NCBI GenBank assembly: GCA_021648755.1
Contig: JAKISG010000004.1
Span: 1-64,000 of the forward strand
Source: Flavobacteriaceae bacterium
GTDB taxonomy: Bacteria; Bacteroidota; Bacteroidia; Flavobacteriales; Flavobacteriaceae
Direction of reading: 5' to 3'
DNA length: 64,000 nucleotides
In this document: positions 41,066 through 51,242 of the stretch, piece by piece
Numbering within the stretch: the stretch's first letter is position 1
Layout of the letters: each line of letters begins with the position of its first letter
Position numbers and translations under genes: made by a program
The notes under the pieces: generated by a model
Seen by the model: the letters and a program-made list of their open reading frames with translations, nothing else
Told to the model about the DNA's origin: nothing
Databases searched by the model: none

Positions 41066-41249
41066 TTTTACTTTTAAAAGAACACTAAAATAATACCAAT
41101 ATTTTGAATAAACCTAATAAAACGTTTTTTTTTAGAAAAATTTAACTTAATTTATGAAAAATGTATTAATAATAAATTTTTTTAGCACAAAACAAAAAAA
41201 AATCTAATTTTTTGTCTGTCTTTATTTAAAATACTATTTCAAAAAGTAT

Positions 41250-41257
41250 TAATTTTG
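41250..41257 (+). promoter_or_regulatory. -7 box TAATTTTG, 4 bases before aat ATG
   Basis: Exact TAnnTTTG. Predicts a leaderless or nearly leaderless mRNA. Confidence 0.45.
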
Positions 41258-41261
41258 GAGT

Positions 41262-41912
41262 ATGATTTTATTAACTAAAAACGATCCTTTTCCGAATATA
41301 AATTTTGTTAATAAAGATGGTATTTTGGCTATTGGTGGAGATTTATCTACAGAAAGGTTATTAATTGCTTATAGAAATGGAATTTTTCCATGGTATAATA
41401 AAGGAGAACCAATTATTTGGCATGCACCAAAAAAGCGAATGGTTTTGTTTCCTAAAGAATTAAAAGTTTCTAAAAGCATGAAGCAAATTATCAAAAAAGA
41501 AAATTTTAAAGTCACATTCAATCAAAACTTTAAGGAAGTGATTCATCATTGTAAAACGATAAGTCGTAATAATCAATCAGGTACTTGGATTACAGATGAA
41601 ATGGAACAAGCGTACCTAAAATTACATAAATTAGGCATTGCAAAATCTGTTGAGGTTTGGTCAGCTAAAAAATTAGTTGGCGGACTATATGGTGTTGATT
41701 TAAAGTTTGTTTTTTGTGGAGAAAGTATGTTTAGTTTGGTAAGTAATGCTTCAAAAATGGCTTTTATTTTTTTAGTTCAAAAACTAGAAAAAGAACATTA
41801 TAAACTCATAGATTGTCAAGTTTATAATGAATATTTAGCGAGTTTAGGAGCTAGAGAAATAGTTAAAAAAGATTTTATGAAAATTTTATTGAGCAAAGGT
41901 AAGTTTGAATGA
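41262..41912 (+). CDS. aat: Leucyl/phenylalanyl-tRNA-protein transferase
   Basis: Adds Leu or Phe from tRNA to N-terminal Lys/Arg of proteins, marking them for ClpS/ClpAP. 216 residues: F-P-x-x-x-x-x-x-x-D-G-I-L-A-I-G-G-D-L-S at 11-30, Y-R-N-G-I-F-P-W-Y at 37-45, W-H-A-P-K-K-R-M near 53, W-I-T-D-E-M near 108, G-L-Y-G-V and F-C-G-E-S-M-F near 156. All are family signatures; full length. Confidence 0.95.
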   Translation: MILLTKNDPFPNINFVNKDGILAIGGDLSTERLLIAYRNGIFPWYNKGEPIIWHAPKKRMVLFPKELKVSKSMKQIIKKENFKVTFNQNFKEVIHHCKTISRNNQSGTWITDEMEQAYLKLHKLGIAKSVEVWSAKKLVGGLYGVDLKFVFCGESMFSLVSNASKMAFIFLVQKLEKEHYKLIDCQVYNEYLASLGAREIVKKDFMKILLSKGKFE

Positions 41913-42109
41913 AGTAGCATTTAAAACTATTTTTATTTTCATTTATTATTGTATTTTTGTTTTTAGAAAAAGGCGAAAGTTTTTATTTTTTTTTATTTTT
42001 AGAAATGGAGTTAACTATTAGAGATAATTTTTTTTGTTTTAGATAATCTAGTTGCTAATTAATTTAAAATAATGTTAAAAGTATAGTATTCAAAATTTAT
42101 CATTAGAAA

Positions 42110-42664
42110 TTGAGTAAAGAAACCATTATATTAGGTATAGACCCAGGGACAACCATTATGGGTTTTGGTATTATTAAAGTAGTTAATAAGCAAATGGAAT
42201 TCGTCTTATTAGATGAACTTCTTCTTAAAAAATACGATGATCATTATTTGCGATTAAAAAAAATATTTGAGCGAACAACACAATTAATAGACACTTACCA
42301 TCCAGACGAAATAGCTATTGAAGCACCATTTTTTGGCAAAAATGTACAGTCTATGTTAAAATTAGGGAGAGCACAAGGCGTTGCTATGGCTGCTGGTTTA
42401 GCAAGAGAAGTTAGTATAACTGAATATGCACCAAAAAAAATAAAAATGGCAATTACAGGTAATGGTAATGCTTCTAAGGAACAAGTAGCAAAAATGCTTA
42501 AAAGTTTATTAAACTTAAAAACATTACCAAAAAATTTAGATTCTACTGATGGTCTTGCTGCTGCAGTTTGTCATTTTTATAATAAAGGACGTATTACTAT
42601 TGGTAAAAATTATACTGGTTGGTCTGCTTTTGTAAAACAGAATGAAAAGCGGGTTAAAAAATAA
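42110..42664 (+). CDS. ruvC: Holliday junction resolvase RuvC
   Basis: Endonuclease that resolves Holliday junctions with RuvAB. 184 residues: Asp11 in G-I-D-P-G-T, Glu71 in I-A-I-E-A-P, and Asp144/Asp147 in D-S-T-D-G-L-A-A-A form the four-acid metal site, all present. Start is TTG (T-T-G-A-G-T), with no in-frame ATG before the first motif. Its end overlaps the upstream open frame of hemW; the real hemW start is 41 bases downstream. Confidence 0.95.
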   Translation: MSKETIILGIDPGTTIMGFGIIKVVNKQMEFVLLDELLLKKYDDHYLRLKKIFERTTQLIDTYHPDEIAIEAPFFGKNVQSMLKLGRAQGVAMAAGLAREVSITEYAPKKIKMAITGNGNASKEQVAKMLKSLLNLKTLPKNLDSTDGLAAAVCHFYNKGRITIGKNYTGWSAFVKQNEKRVKK

Positions 42665-42704
42665 TAAATTAGAAGTCTTTATAGTTCAAAAACGAATATC
42701 AAAA

Positions 42705-43841
42705 ATGTCAGGAATTTACCTTCACATACCATTTTGTAAACAAGCGTGCTCTTATTGTGATTTTCATTTTTCTACCTTATTAAAAAAAAAAGAAGAGTTT
42801 ATAAATGCAATTACTAAAGAATTAATTTTACGAAAAAGAGAAATTAATGAACAGGTAGAAACCATTTATTTTGGTGGTGGAACACCTTCATTATTGACAA
42901 ATGAAGAAATTAAACACTTAATATCAACGGTTTATAGTAATTATAGTGTAATTACAAATCCTGAAATTACTTTAGAAGCTAATCCAGATGATTTAACTAA
43001 AGAAAAAATCGTTACATTGGCAAAAACTAAAATAAATAGACTGAGTATCGGTATTCAATCTTTTTTTAATGAAGATTTACAGTTTATGAAACGTGCACAC
43101 AACGCAGCAGAAGCTATTAAAACGATTACAATTGCTGTCGGAATTTTTGATAATATTACAATTGATTTGATTTACGGAACGCCAACATTAAGTAATAAAA
43201 ACTGGAAAAAAAATATAGAAATTGCTCTAGACTTAGGTATAAATCATATTTCAAGTTATGCTTTAACAGTAGAATCAAAAACACTTTTAGAACAACAAAT
43301 TAATTCAAATAAAATCAAACCATTAAATGAGAAAAAAGCAGCAGAACAGTTTTATATTTTAAAAGAAATTTTAGAAAAAAATAAATTTATTCATTATGAA
43401 ATTTCAAATTTTGCAAAAGAGGGTTATTTTTCTAAACATAACACATCGTATTGGTTAGGTAAAAAATATTTAGGTTTTGGACCATCAGCACATTCGTTTA
43501 CGGGTAAACAACGAAGTTGGAATGTTGCTAATAATGCAAAATATATAAAAATATTAACTACTAATAAATTACCAAGTCAAACAGAAAACCTATCTCAAAA
43601 TAATTTATTTAATGAAACTATAATGATTGGTTTACGAACTATTTGGGGAGTTTCATTATCAAAAATAGAATCAAACTTTGGAAAAAATAGATTAGATTTT
43701 TTACTTAAAAAAGCACAAAAACATATAGATAACAAAACATTAAAAATAAGTACAAATAAATTAGTAGCAACTAAAAAAGGAAAATTTTTAATAGATGGTA
43801 TTACTTCTGACCTGTTTAAAGTAGATGAAGTGAAGTTATAA
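42705..43841 (+). CDS. hemW: Radical SAM heme chaperone HemW
   Basis: Delivers heme to respiratory enzymes; once called oxygen-independent coproporphyrinogen oxidase-like. I start at ATG 42705, giving M-S-G-I-Y-L-H-I-P-F-C, the standard HemW beginning; the open frame reaches back to 42642 but those codons overlap ruvC. C11-x3-C15-x2-C18 binds the iron-sulfur cluster, G-G-G-T-P-S near 61 is the SAM motif, and the HemN C-terminal domain (about 310-375) is present. The last 6 bases overlap the convergent FAD protein gene. Confidence 0.93.
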   Translation: MSGIYLHIPFCKQACSYCDFHFSTLLKKKEEFINAITKELILRKREINEQVETIYFGGGTPSLLTNEEIKHLISTVYSNYSVITNPEITLEANPDDLTKEKIVTLAKTKINRLSIGIQSFFNEDLQFMKRAHNAAEAIKTITIAVGIFDNITIDLIYGTPTLSNKNWKKNIEIALDLGINHISSYALTVESKTLLEQQINSNKIKPLNEKKAAEQFYILKEILEKNKFIHYEISNFAKEGYFSKHNTSYWLGKKYLGFGPSAHSFTGKQRSWNVANNAKYIKILTTNKLPSQTENLSQNNLFNETIMIGLRTIWGVSLSKIESNFGKNRLDFLLKKAQKHIDNKTLKISTNKLVATKKGKFLIDGITSDLFKVDEVKL

Positions 43842-45398
43842 TTTTAGAACTTTAGCAACTGCTTCGGCACAACGCTCACCATCCATAGCAGCCGAAATAA
43901 TTCCACCTGCATAACCTCCACCTTCGCCACAAGGAAAAAGACCTTGAATTTCAATATGTTCTAAATTTTCTTTTCTTGGAATATTTACGGGTGATGATGT
44001 TCGTGATTCTACACCAATTATATTAGCTTGTTCGGTATAAAACCCATTCATTTTTTCACCAAAAATTTTAAAACCTTTACGTAAACGAGAACCAATTGTT
44101 TTTGGTAAGAGCGAATGTAATGGTGCAGATTTAATGCCAGGTTGGTATGAAGTAGCATTTAATGAATTAGATAAGTTTCCTTTGACAAAATCGGTTAATC
44201 GTTGAGCAGGAGCAGTTTGTGTTCTTCCGCCTGAAGTAAATGCTAATCGTTCCAGTTCTTTTTGAAAAACTAGCCCTTTTAAGGGCCCGTATTTTTCGTA
44301 TTTTTTTAAATCTTCTGTTGCATTAATTTCTACCACAATTCCTGAATTTGCGAATAAATTATTTCGTTTAGAAGGAGACATTCCATTAACAACAACTTCA
44401 CCATTTGCTGTTGCCGCAGGAACAATAAATCCGCCAGGGCACATACAAAAAGAATAGACACCTCTACCATTTATTTGTTGTACTAAACGGTAACTAGCTG
44501 CTGGTAATAATTCATCACGCTCACCTTTGCAATGATATTGAATGTTATCAATTATTTCTTGTGGATGCTCAATACGAATCCCCATAGCAAAAGATTTTGC
44601 TTTTAAAGTAATTTCTTTTGCGTGTAGTAATTTATAAATATCTCTTGCTGAGTGTCCTGTTGCTAAAATAACAGCATTAACACTCATTTCTACTCCGTTT
44701 TTAAGGATAATACTTTTTAAAGATTTATTTTTAATTATAAAATCAATTACTCGAGATTCAAAATGGATTTTACCGCCAAATTTTAAAATGGTTTCTCGAA
44801 TATTTTGAACAACTTTCGGGAGTTTGTTAGTACCAATATGTGGATGAGCGTCAATTAAAATTTGTTCAGTTGCACCATGATAGACTAAATTTTCAAAAAT
44901 TTTACGAACGTCTCCGCGTTTTAAAGAACGCGTGTATAATTTTCCGTCAGAATAAGTTCCTGCACCGCCCTCGCCAAAACAATAATTAGAATCGGCATCT
45001 ACAAAATGATTTTGATTTATGGCTTTTAAATCACGCCTACGGTCTTGAACATTTTTTCCCCGCTCTAAAACAATCGGTTTGTAACCTAATTCTATACAAC
45101 GCAAAGCAGCGTACATTCCTGCTGGACCAAAACCAATAATATGAATTTCTTTAGCTTTAGAAACGTCTTTATAATTAAATAAATATTTTGCACTTTCTGT
45201 TACTTTTTCATTAATGTAAACCTTTAATTTATAGTTAATAACTATTTTATGTTTACGTGAATCTATACTTTTTCGTAATATTTTTATTGCTGTAATATCA
45301 GCTATAGAAATACTTAAATAATGTGCAACTTTTTGTTTTAAGACAAACTTGTTATTAGCTTCTTTTAGATTTAAACGAAATTGCATTTCTTTTATCAT
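43836..45398 (-). CDS. FAD-dependent dehydrogenase (uncharacterised NAD(P)/FAD oxidoreductase)
   Basis: A 520-residue flavoprotein. Residues 1-75 form a small N-terminal domain (R-x-L-R-K-S-I-D-S-R-K-H); then the dinucleotide fold I-I-G-F-G-P-A-G-M-Y-A-A at 86-97, E-R-G near 115, G-E-G-G-A-G-T-Y-S-D-G-K-L-Y-T-R near 140-155, I-L-A-T-G-H-S-A-R-D near 245 and the closing F-P-C-G-E-G-G-G-Y-A-G-G-I near 490. This matches a widely distributed bacterial/plant family of unknown substrate. Complete. Confidence 0.9.
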   Translation of the reverse strand: MIKEMQFRLNLKEANNKFVLKQKVAHYLSISIADITAIKILRKSIDSRKHKIVINYKLKVYINEKVTESAKYLFNYKDVSKAKEIHIIGFGPAGMYAALRCIELGYKPIVLERGKNVQDRRRDLKAINQNHFVDADSNYCFGEGGAGTYSDGKLYTRSLKRGDVRKIFENLVYHGATEQILIDAHPHIGTNKLPKVVQNIRETILKFGGKIHFESRVIDFIIKNKSLKSIILKNGVEMSVNAVILATGHSARDIYKLLHAKEITLKAKSFAMGIRIEHPQEIIDNIQYHCKGERDELLPAASYRLVQQINGRGVYSFCMCPGGFIVPAATANGEVVVNGMSPSKRNNLFANSGIVVEINATEDLKKYEKYGPLKGLVFQKELERLAFTSGGRTQTAPAQRLTDFVKGNLSNSLNATSYQPGIKSAPLHSLLPKTIGSRLRKGFKIFGEKMNGFYTEQANIIGVESRTSSPVNIPRKENLEHIEIQGLFPCGEGGGYAGGIISAAMDGERCAEAVAKVLKL

Positions 45399-45438
45399 AA
45401 ATTTATTTTGTTACAAATACAGTTAATTTAAAATAGAA

Positions 45439-45729
45439 TCAATTTACAATATTCTTAACCCTATCAACAGTATCTAATTTGCTTAATGTTAATCTAACTA
45501 TGCTTTTTTTAACTGCAAATAAATCATGTGGAACTCCACCTTTTAAAGAAACTAAATCTCCTTTTGTTAAATTATACGTTTTATTTTCTACCCCAAAATC
45601 AATTGCTCCTTTTACAATTTCTATAGTAATAGGAAATTTGGTTTGGTGTTTTTTCATTAATTGCCCTTTTTTAAATAAAATACGAATTTCTTTGGTAGTT
45701 TGAGTTTCGAATAATACAGTTATAGACAC
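45439..45729 (-). CDS. Small cupin-domain protein
   Basis: A 96-residue single cupin barrel: K-K-G-Q-L-M-K-K-H-Q-T near 20-29 and G-D-L-V-S-L-K-G-G-V-P-H-D near 57-69 mark the two cupin motifs. Only part of the usual metal ligands is present (His27, His68), so metal binding is uncertain. Own TACATTTG box at 45801-45808. Function unknown. Confidence 0.8.
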   Translation of the reverse strand: MSITVLFETQTTKEIRILFKKGQLMKKHQTKFPITIEIVKGAIDFGVENKTYNLTKGDLVSLKGGVPHDLFAVKKSIVRLTLSKLDTVDRVKNIVN

Positions 45730-45800
45730 TTTATCTTTCTTGTAATTAAGATGATTAAAAATATTTATTAATTCATTATGTTTTAATTAAAAAATGAATA

Positions 45801-45808
45801 CAAATGTA
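45801..45808 (-). promoter_or_regulatory. -7 box TACATTTG for the cupin gene
   Basis: Exact TAnnTTTG on the minus strand 71 bases before the ATG. Confidence 0.4.
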
Positions 45809-45831
45809 AAGAATAAATTATAATATTCAAA

Positions 45832-47520
45832 TTAAATTCCCTTAGGAATTGCATCAATTAAAGTTTTAGTGTATTCTGTTTTAGGATTTGCATAAACAGC
45901 ATCAGCATCACCAATTTCTTCAATTTTTCCTTGGTTCATTACTGCCAATTGATCTGCCATATATTTTACAACTGCTAAATCATGCGAAATGAAAATATAG
46001 GTAAATTTAAAGTCATACTTTAAGTCATTTAGCAGGTTTAAAACTTGTGCTTGTACCGAAACATCTAAAGCAGAAACGGATTCATCACATATAATTAATT
46101 TAGGTTGCAGGGCAATAGTCCTTGCAATACCTATTCGTTGTCGTTGACCGCCAGAGAATTCATGCGGATAACGATAATAATGTGCTTCATCTAGACCTAC
46201 TTTTTCTAAAATATCAAAGACTTTTTTCTTTCGCTCTTTGTTAGATTTATATAAACCATGCACTAGCATTGGTTCTAAAATAGCTTCGCCAACTAAAATA
46301 CGCGGGTTTAAAGAGGAAAACGGATCTTGAAAAATAATTTGTATTTCTTTACTTAATTTTCTTCGTTCTTTTTTATTAAGACTAGTAATATTTTTATTTT
46401 GATATAAAATAGTGCCTTTTGTTGCCTTTTCTAAGCCTAATATAGTACGACCTAAAGTGGTTTTACCACAGCCAGATTCGCCTACTAAACCTAAGGTTTC
46501 ACCTTCGTATAATTTTAATGAAACAGCATCTACTGCCTTTACCGTGTGTTTTTTGGAAGTAAAATAGGTTGCTAAATTTTTAATTTCTAATAAAGGAGGT
46601 TTTGCGTATAAAATCTTATGATGATTCTCTCTTTCTTTTTTTGAAATAAATTTTACATTTTGTATTTCGGAAGTTAAATGCTGTTTATTTTTAACCAAAT
46701 AAGAATCAATAGTAGGTAAAATACGTAATCGTACATTCAGACTAGGCTTAGAATGAATTAAAGCTTTGGTATAATCATGTATCGGGTTTTTAAAAACCTG
46801 TTCTACATTACCCTGTTCTACAATAACACCTTTATACATTACTAAGACTCGATTTGCAATTTCTGAAATTAAAGCTAAATCATGTGTAATGAAAATAATA
46901 CTCATTTCTGTTTCTTGCTGTAATTCTCTTAATAATAAAATTATTTCTTTTTGCACGGTTACATCTAATGCAGTGGTTGGCTCATCAGCAATTAAAATTT
47001 TTGGCTTACAGGCAATTGCCATAGCAATCATTACACGTTGTTTTTGACCTCCAGAAATTTGATGTGGATATTGCTTAAAAATCTGCTCTGCTCTAGGTAA
47101 TTTTACTTGATTAAACAGTTTAATTACTTCTTTCTTTGCTACACTTGTCGAAACATTTGTATGCTCTAATAAAATTTCTAAAACTTGATAACCACAAGTC
47201 AAACTAGGGTTTAAAGAACTCATAGGTTCTTGAAAAATCATAGAAATTTTATTACCTCTAATATTACGAAATCGTTTTTCAGAAAACGTAATTAAATTTT
47301 GTTCTTGAAACATTACTTTACCAGAATATTGTGCTTTTTTCTTTGGTAATAGACCTAAAATAGATAAGGCAGTAACAGACTTACCGCTACCAGACTCACC
47401 AACAATACCTAATATTTCATTTTTATTTAAATGGAATGAGATGTTGTGGACAACTTTATTTTCTTCCGTTTTTGTAGGAAAAGCAATAACTATGTTTTTA
47501 ATGTTTAAAATTGGATTCAA
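45832..47520 (-). CDS. Peptide-type ABC transporter ATPase with two nucleotide-binding domains
   Basis: A 562-residue fusion of DppD- and DppF-like ATPases, as in GsiA/YejF, powering uptake of oligopeptides or glutathione-like compounds. First domain: Walker A G-E-S-G-S-G-K-S at 41-48, signature I-S-G-G-Q at 155-159, Walker B I-L-I-A-D-E at 175-180. Second: G-E-S-G-C-G-K-T-T at 347-355, F-S-G-G-Q-R-Q-R at 455-462, L-I-I-C-D-E at 475-480. Oligo_HPY-like C-terminal pieces follow each. Permease and binding protein genes are not adjacent. Confidence 0.92.
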   Translation of the reverse strand: MNPILNIKNIVIAFPTKTEENKVVHNISFHLNKNEILGIVGESGSGKSVTALSILGLLPKKKAQYSGKVMFQEQNLITFSEKRFRNIRGNKISMIFQEPMSSLNPSLTCGYQVLEILLEHTNVSTSVAKKEVIKLFNQVKLPRAEQIFKQYPHQISGGQKQRVMIAMAIACKPKILIADEPTTALDVTVQKEIILLLRELQQETEMSIIFITHDLALISEIANRVLVMYKGVIVEQGNVEQVFKNPIHDYTKALIHSKPSLNVRLRILPTIDSYLVKNKQHLTSEIQNVKFISKKERENHHKILYAKPPLLEIKNLATYFTSKKHTVKAVDAVSLKLYEGETLGLVGESGCGKTTLGRTILGLEKATKGTILYQNKNITSLNKKERRKLSKEIQIIFQDPFSSLNPRILVGEAILEPMLVHGLYKSNKERKKKVFDILEKVGLDEAHYYRYPHEFSGGQRQRIGIARTIALQPKLIICDESVSALDVSVQAQVLNLLNDLKYDFKFTYIFISHDLAVVKYMADQLAVMNQGKIEEIGDADAVYANPKTEYTKTLIDAIPKGI

Positions 47521-47684
47521 AATAAATAAATTATTGTAGTTAAATAAAATTTTTGATTTTCTTAGTATCCTTTTTTTGCGGTATTACTAACAAACATAAA
47601 AAAATTAGTTAACAGTTTGTGATTTTCTACGACTTAATTTTTAACAAGGGGGGAAAAAAAGTAAAATCTCGTTATTGTTTTAAA

Positions 47685-47734
47685 TTTGTAAGTTTCATTA
47701 CAAAAAGACTAAATGATTATTAATATTGGTTTAA
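47685..47734. repeat. Dispersed intergenic repeat, copy 2
   Basis: T-T-T-G-T-A-A-G, then ATTACAAAAAGACTAAATGA and TTATTAATATTGGTTTAA; aligns with 18644-18696 over about 50 bases with scattered changes. Upstream of the propeller lipoprotein gene. Confidence 0.45.
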
Positions 47735-47812
47735 TGTATAAAAAAGGTGAAAAGTAGTACAAAATGATTATTTTGCAGAAAATTTTAAATGAGTAAGTTA
47801 ACAAGATATAAT

Positions 47813-50038
47813 ATGAAAAATATAAAATATATTTATTTCATTTTACTTTTAGGGTTATTTAATTGTAAAAGTATACCAGAAAACACTAAAAATAAAACGG
47901 ATTTAGTTTCTCAAAATAAAATAATTACAAATCTTATTTGGAAACAAGTAGGGCCATCTGTACCAAATAAAGATTTATTAGATAAATATTCTGATGCAAC
48001 ACAAAAATATTGGCATGGCGAAGGTCAGGTATCTGCAATTTGGATTAATCCTAAAGACGATAATCACTTATTAATTGGTGTCGCATTTGGAGGTTTATTT
48101 GAAACTTTTGATGCTGGCAAAAATTGGAAGTCTTTGACTGATAAAGTGCCAGTACACCAAATTCAAAAAATCAAAGTTAAAAATGATGTTATTTATATAT
48201 CTACTGGTTATCGGTTTAAAAACCCGTCCCGTTTCTCTACAGTAAGAAAAGAATTTTATGGCTTAGGTGTAATTAAATCACTAGATGGAGGTAAAACCTG
48301 GCATTTACCAAAAGTTAATTTTAATTGTGATGATTTTTCACTTAGTGATAAACATAATACTATTTATGCAGTTAGTTGGAATAAAGTATATAAATCTATT
48401 AATAACGGAGATTCTTTTATTGAGATTAGTAATTTTTCTAAAACAAATTTAACTAATATTAATGATAAAATTATGTTACAAAATGTAGTTGTTCATCCAA
48501 CAAACCCTGATATTGCTTATATTTCGGGAAGAAGCGCTACGTCAAAAAATGGTAAATTATTATATAAAACTGTTAATGGAGGTAAAACCTGGACAAATGA
48601 AATGACTACCCTAGAAAATTTTGTAAAAGAGATTCCAAAAAATTCAATTGGTTTTTATATTAAAGATGTTGCTTTATTTTTTAATGAAAAAAGTAATAAC
48701 CTTTGGATACATTATTCCGTTGCATTTGAATTTCAAAATAGTAAAAATAGTCGTAAAAACAAAAAAATACATTCTTATATTATTAAATCATTAGATTTTA
48801 AGAATTTTAATTTTGAAATGAGTCAATTAATTCGTGGTGGTAATCATTACAGCCCTAAGTTTTATGAAAAAGAAGGTGTTTTATATTTATTAGCATGGTA
48901 CTTACAAATAAAAAAACTAGATGATACTAAGTTTGTAAATGTTGGTAATGGTAAAGTGCATCAAGATTGTAGGGCAGTTGGTATTGACTCTAAAGGAATT
49001 ATTTATTATGGCAATGATGCAGGTATTGTAAAAAGTGTTGACCAAGGTAAAACATGGACAAATGCTTATTATAATTTAAATGCGAATTTAATTAATGAAA
49101 TGGGTTATTATTCGGATAAAACAGAGAGACGTTTAGACATTGGTACACAAGATGATGGTTATTACCGAAATAATTTAGATGGTTTGCCAAGATACCCTAT
49201 TGGCACACATGAAGGTGGAATTTATACAAGCCCACATGATAAAGATAGGTTATATATAAAAGGTAATAGTGTTCGTATTTCAATTAATGGAGGTAAGAGG
49301 TTTAAAGTTTTAAAATTAAATAATGGTAAACCTGTAAAAACAATACATATAGACGGTATGTTAATTGAAGACCCTGTGGATAGTAAGGTCTTATATGTAG
49401 GTCATATTAATGATGTATATGTATCTAATAATTTAGGTGAAAAAGGGTCTTGGGTAAAAATATCGCCTAAAAATGGTGATTATGGTCGAAGCACAGATTT
49501 AGCAATTCCAAAATCAAATAATAAGATCTTATACCTTGCAAATAGATTGGTTACTTTTCCTGTTAAAAACGGGAGTTATGACACTTATAAAAGTCAAGGT
49601 CATTTAATGAAGTCAACTAACAAAGGTAAAACTTGGACAAAAATATCTAGTCAGTTTAATAAATTACTAACTAATGCTGTAATCTCTGATGTTGAGGTAG
49701 ATGATGAAAACCCAAATAGAGTTTGGTTTACTTTAAGAAATTTAACCAATGGTCAAAAAGTGTTTTATTCAAAAAATGGTGGTAAAACGTGGCAAAATAT
49801 TAGTTATAATTTACCAAATGTACCAGTAAATAGACTTGAATACCATCAAAAATCTAAATTAGTGATACTTGCTAATGATTACGGTGTTTATTATTTAGAG
49901 AATAAAATATGGAAAGAATATGGTATAGGTTTACCGAAAGTAATTATTACTAGTATGGTTTTAGATTATAATTTTAATGAAATTCTTGTTTCTACTTTTG
50001 GCAGAGGGGTTTGGCGTGTTGCATCTCCACAAAAATAA
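47813..50038 (+). CDS. Large beta-propeller lipoprotein with Asp-box (BNR/sortilin-like) repeats
   Basis: About 741 residues from ATG 47813, which gives a compact lipoprotein signal (I-Y-F-I-L-L-L-G-L-F-N-C, Cys18); an ATG 24 bases upstream would just lengthen the leader. At least five Asp-box-like repeats of the type G-G-K-T-W or N-K-G-K-T-W, spread over the whole chain, show a ten-bladed or double seven-bladed propeller similar to VPS10/sortilin and glycosyl-hydrolase-like propellers. No catalytic acid set can be recognised, so binding or polymer handling at the cell surface is likelier than a specific hydrolase. Monocistronic. Confidence 0.82.
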   Translation: MKNIKYIYFILLLGLFNCKSIPENTKNKTDLVSQNKIITNLIWKQVGPSVPNKDLLDKYSDATQKYWHGEGQVSAIWINPKDDNHLLIGVAFGGLFETFDAGKNWKSLTDKVPVHQIQKIKVKNDVIYISTGYRFKNPSRFSTVRKEFYGLGVIKSLDGGKTWHLPKVNFNCDDFSLSDKHNTIYAVSWNKVYKSINNGDSFIEISNFSKTNLTNINDKIMLQNVVVHPTNPDIAYISGRSATSKNGKLLYKTVNGGKTWTNEMTTLENFVKEIPKNSIGFYIKDVALFFNEKSNNLWIHYSVAFEFQNSKNSRKNKKIHSYIIKSLDFKNFNFEMSQLIRGGNHYSPKFYEKEGVLYLLAWYLQIKKLDDTKFVNVGNGKVHQDCRAVGIDSKGIIYYGNDAGIVKSVDQGKTWTNAYYNLNANLINEMGYYSDKTERRLDIGTQDDGYYRNNLDGLPRYPIGTHEGGIYTSPHDKDRLYIKGNSVRISINGGKRFKVLKLNNGKPVKTIHIDGMLIEDPVDSKVLYVGHINDVYVSNNLGEKGSWVKISPKNGDYGRSTDLAIPKSNNKILYLANRLVTFPVKNGSYDTYKSQGHLMKSTNKGKTWTKISSQFNKLLTNAVISDVEVDDENPNRVWFTLRNLTNGQKVFYSKNGGKTWQNISYNLPNVPVNRLEYHQKSKLVILANDYGVYYLENKIWKEYGIGLPKVIITSMVLDYNFNEILVSTFGRGVWRVASPQK

Positions 50039-50078
50039 GCAAAGGGTTAAAACAAAGTAACATTTAATTACTAAATCT

Positions 50079-50086
50079 TATATTTG
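50079..50086 (+). promoter_or_regulatory. -7 box TATATTTG for the GT4 gene
   Basis: Exact TAnnTTTG 10 bases before the ATG; predicts a very short leader. Confidence 0.5.
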
Positions 50087-50096
50087 AGTTAAATAA

Positions 50097-51242
50097 ATGA
50101 AATTGAAACAAAATTTACATATCCTTTTTTTATGCAGTTGGTATCCTTCAAGGGTTTTGCGAACAAATGGTGATTTTATTCAACGTCATGCAGAAGCAGT
50201 TGCTATAAAACACAAAGTAACTATAATCCACGTAAAAACAGACAACAAATTAACAGATAAGATTGAGATTACAGACAAAATAATTAACGGAATAAGGACA
50301 TTAATTGCATATGTTAAGCCTAGCCGTAATCTTATAATAAAAAAAATTAGATTTAAAAAAGCATTTAAAGCGTTATTAAATAAAGTGGTTAATATTGATA
50401 TTGTTCATGTCAATAAATTATTTCCAGCAGGGTTAATAGCCTATCGTTTAAAAAAAAGAAAAAAGATACCATACATTATTTCTGAACATCATTCTATTTA
50501 TCAAAAAATATACAATCATAATATAAGTTTTATAGAAAAATTAATATCAAAATTAATAGTAAAAAATGCTAGTTATGTTTGCCCTGTAACTAATGATTTA
50601 GGTCAGGCAATGAGAACCTTTGGTTTAAAAGGCAATTATTATAATGTACCTAATGTAGTTGATACCACAATATTTTTACCAAAAACAGAAGTAGTTACAA
50701 AAGGATTTACGTTACTGCATGTTTCTTCAATGGTAAAACTTAAAAATATTGAAGGAATTTTGAGAGTTGTAAAAAAAATACAAACTAAAGTGCCGTTATT
50801 TCATTTTAATCTTATTGGTGGTAATGCTCAAAAATTTAAAAATTACGCAATAAAAATAGGTATAAATTTGAATGCTATTTCATTTATCAATCAAGTTCCC
50901 CATACAGATTTGATAAATTATTTTCAAAATGCAGACGCTTTTGTGTTATTTAGTGATTCAGAAAATCTGCCTTGTGTTATTTTAGAATCTTTTTCTTGTG
51001 GAACTCCTGTAGTTTCTACTAATGTAGGTGGAATTTCGGAATATTTTCCAAAAAATTTCGGAATTTTAATAAAATCAAATAATGAAGATGAATTATTGCG
51101 TGCTATTTTAAAAATACAAACTGATTTTAAAAAAGAGAAATCAAAAAAAATGCATAAGTATGTGGTAGAAAATTTTAGTAAAAAATATATTTGTTGTGAG
51201 TTTACTAATTTATACGTAAAGGCATTAAAAACAACAATTTAA
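50097..51242 (+). CDS. Family 4 glycosyltransferase
   Basis: A 381-residue GT-B enzyme that transfers a sugar from a nucleotide donor to a lipid-linked or polymer acceptor. Start of the N-domain L-F-L-C-S-W-Y-P-S-R at 10-19, acceptor loop I-I-S-E-H-H near 131, C-domain H-V-S-S-M-V-K-L-K-N and the E-x7-E motif in S-E-N-L-P-C-V-I-L-E-S near 295-305, followed by G-T-P-V-V-S-T-N-V-G-G. Convergent with the surface-sugar genes at 51239-55504; the stops overlap by 4 bases. Confidence 0.92.
   Translation: MKLKQNLHILFLCSWYPSRVLRTNGDFIQRHAEAVAIKHKVTIIHVKTDNKLTDKIEITDKIINGIRTLIAYVKPSRNLIIKKIRFKKAFKALLNKVVNIDIVHVNKLFPAGLIAYRLKKRKKIPYIISEHHSIYQKIYNHNISFIEKLISKLIVKNASYVCPVTNDLGQAMRTFGLKGNYYNVPNVVDTTIFLPKTEVVTKGFTLLHVSSMVKLKNIEGILRVVKKIQTKVPLFHFNLIGGNAQKFKNYAIKIGINLNAISFINQVPHTDLINYFQNADAFVLFSDSENLPCVILESFSCGTPVVSTNVGGISEYFPKNFGILIKSNNEDELLRAILKIQTDFKKEKSKKMHKYVVENFSKKYICCEFTNLYVKALKTTI

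Noticed and set aside
42642..42704. Upstream extension of HemW
   Set aside because: Overlaps the ruvC end and adds residues before the standard M-S-G-I-Y-L-H-I-P-F start.
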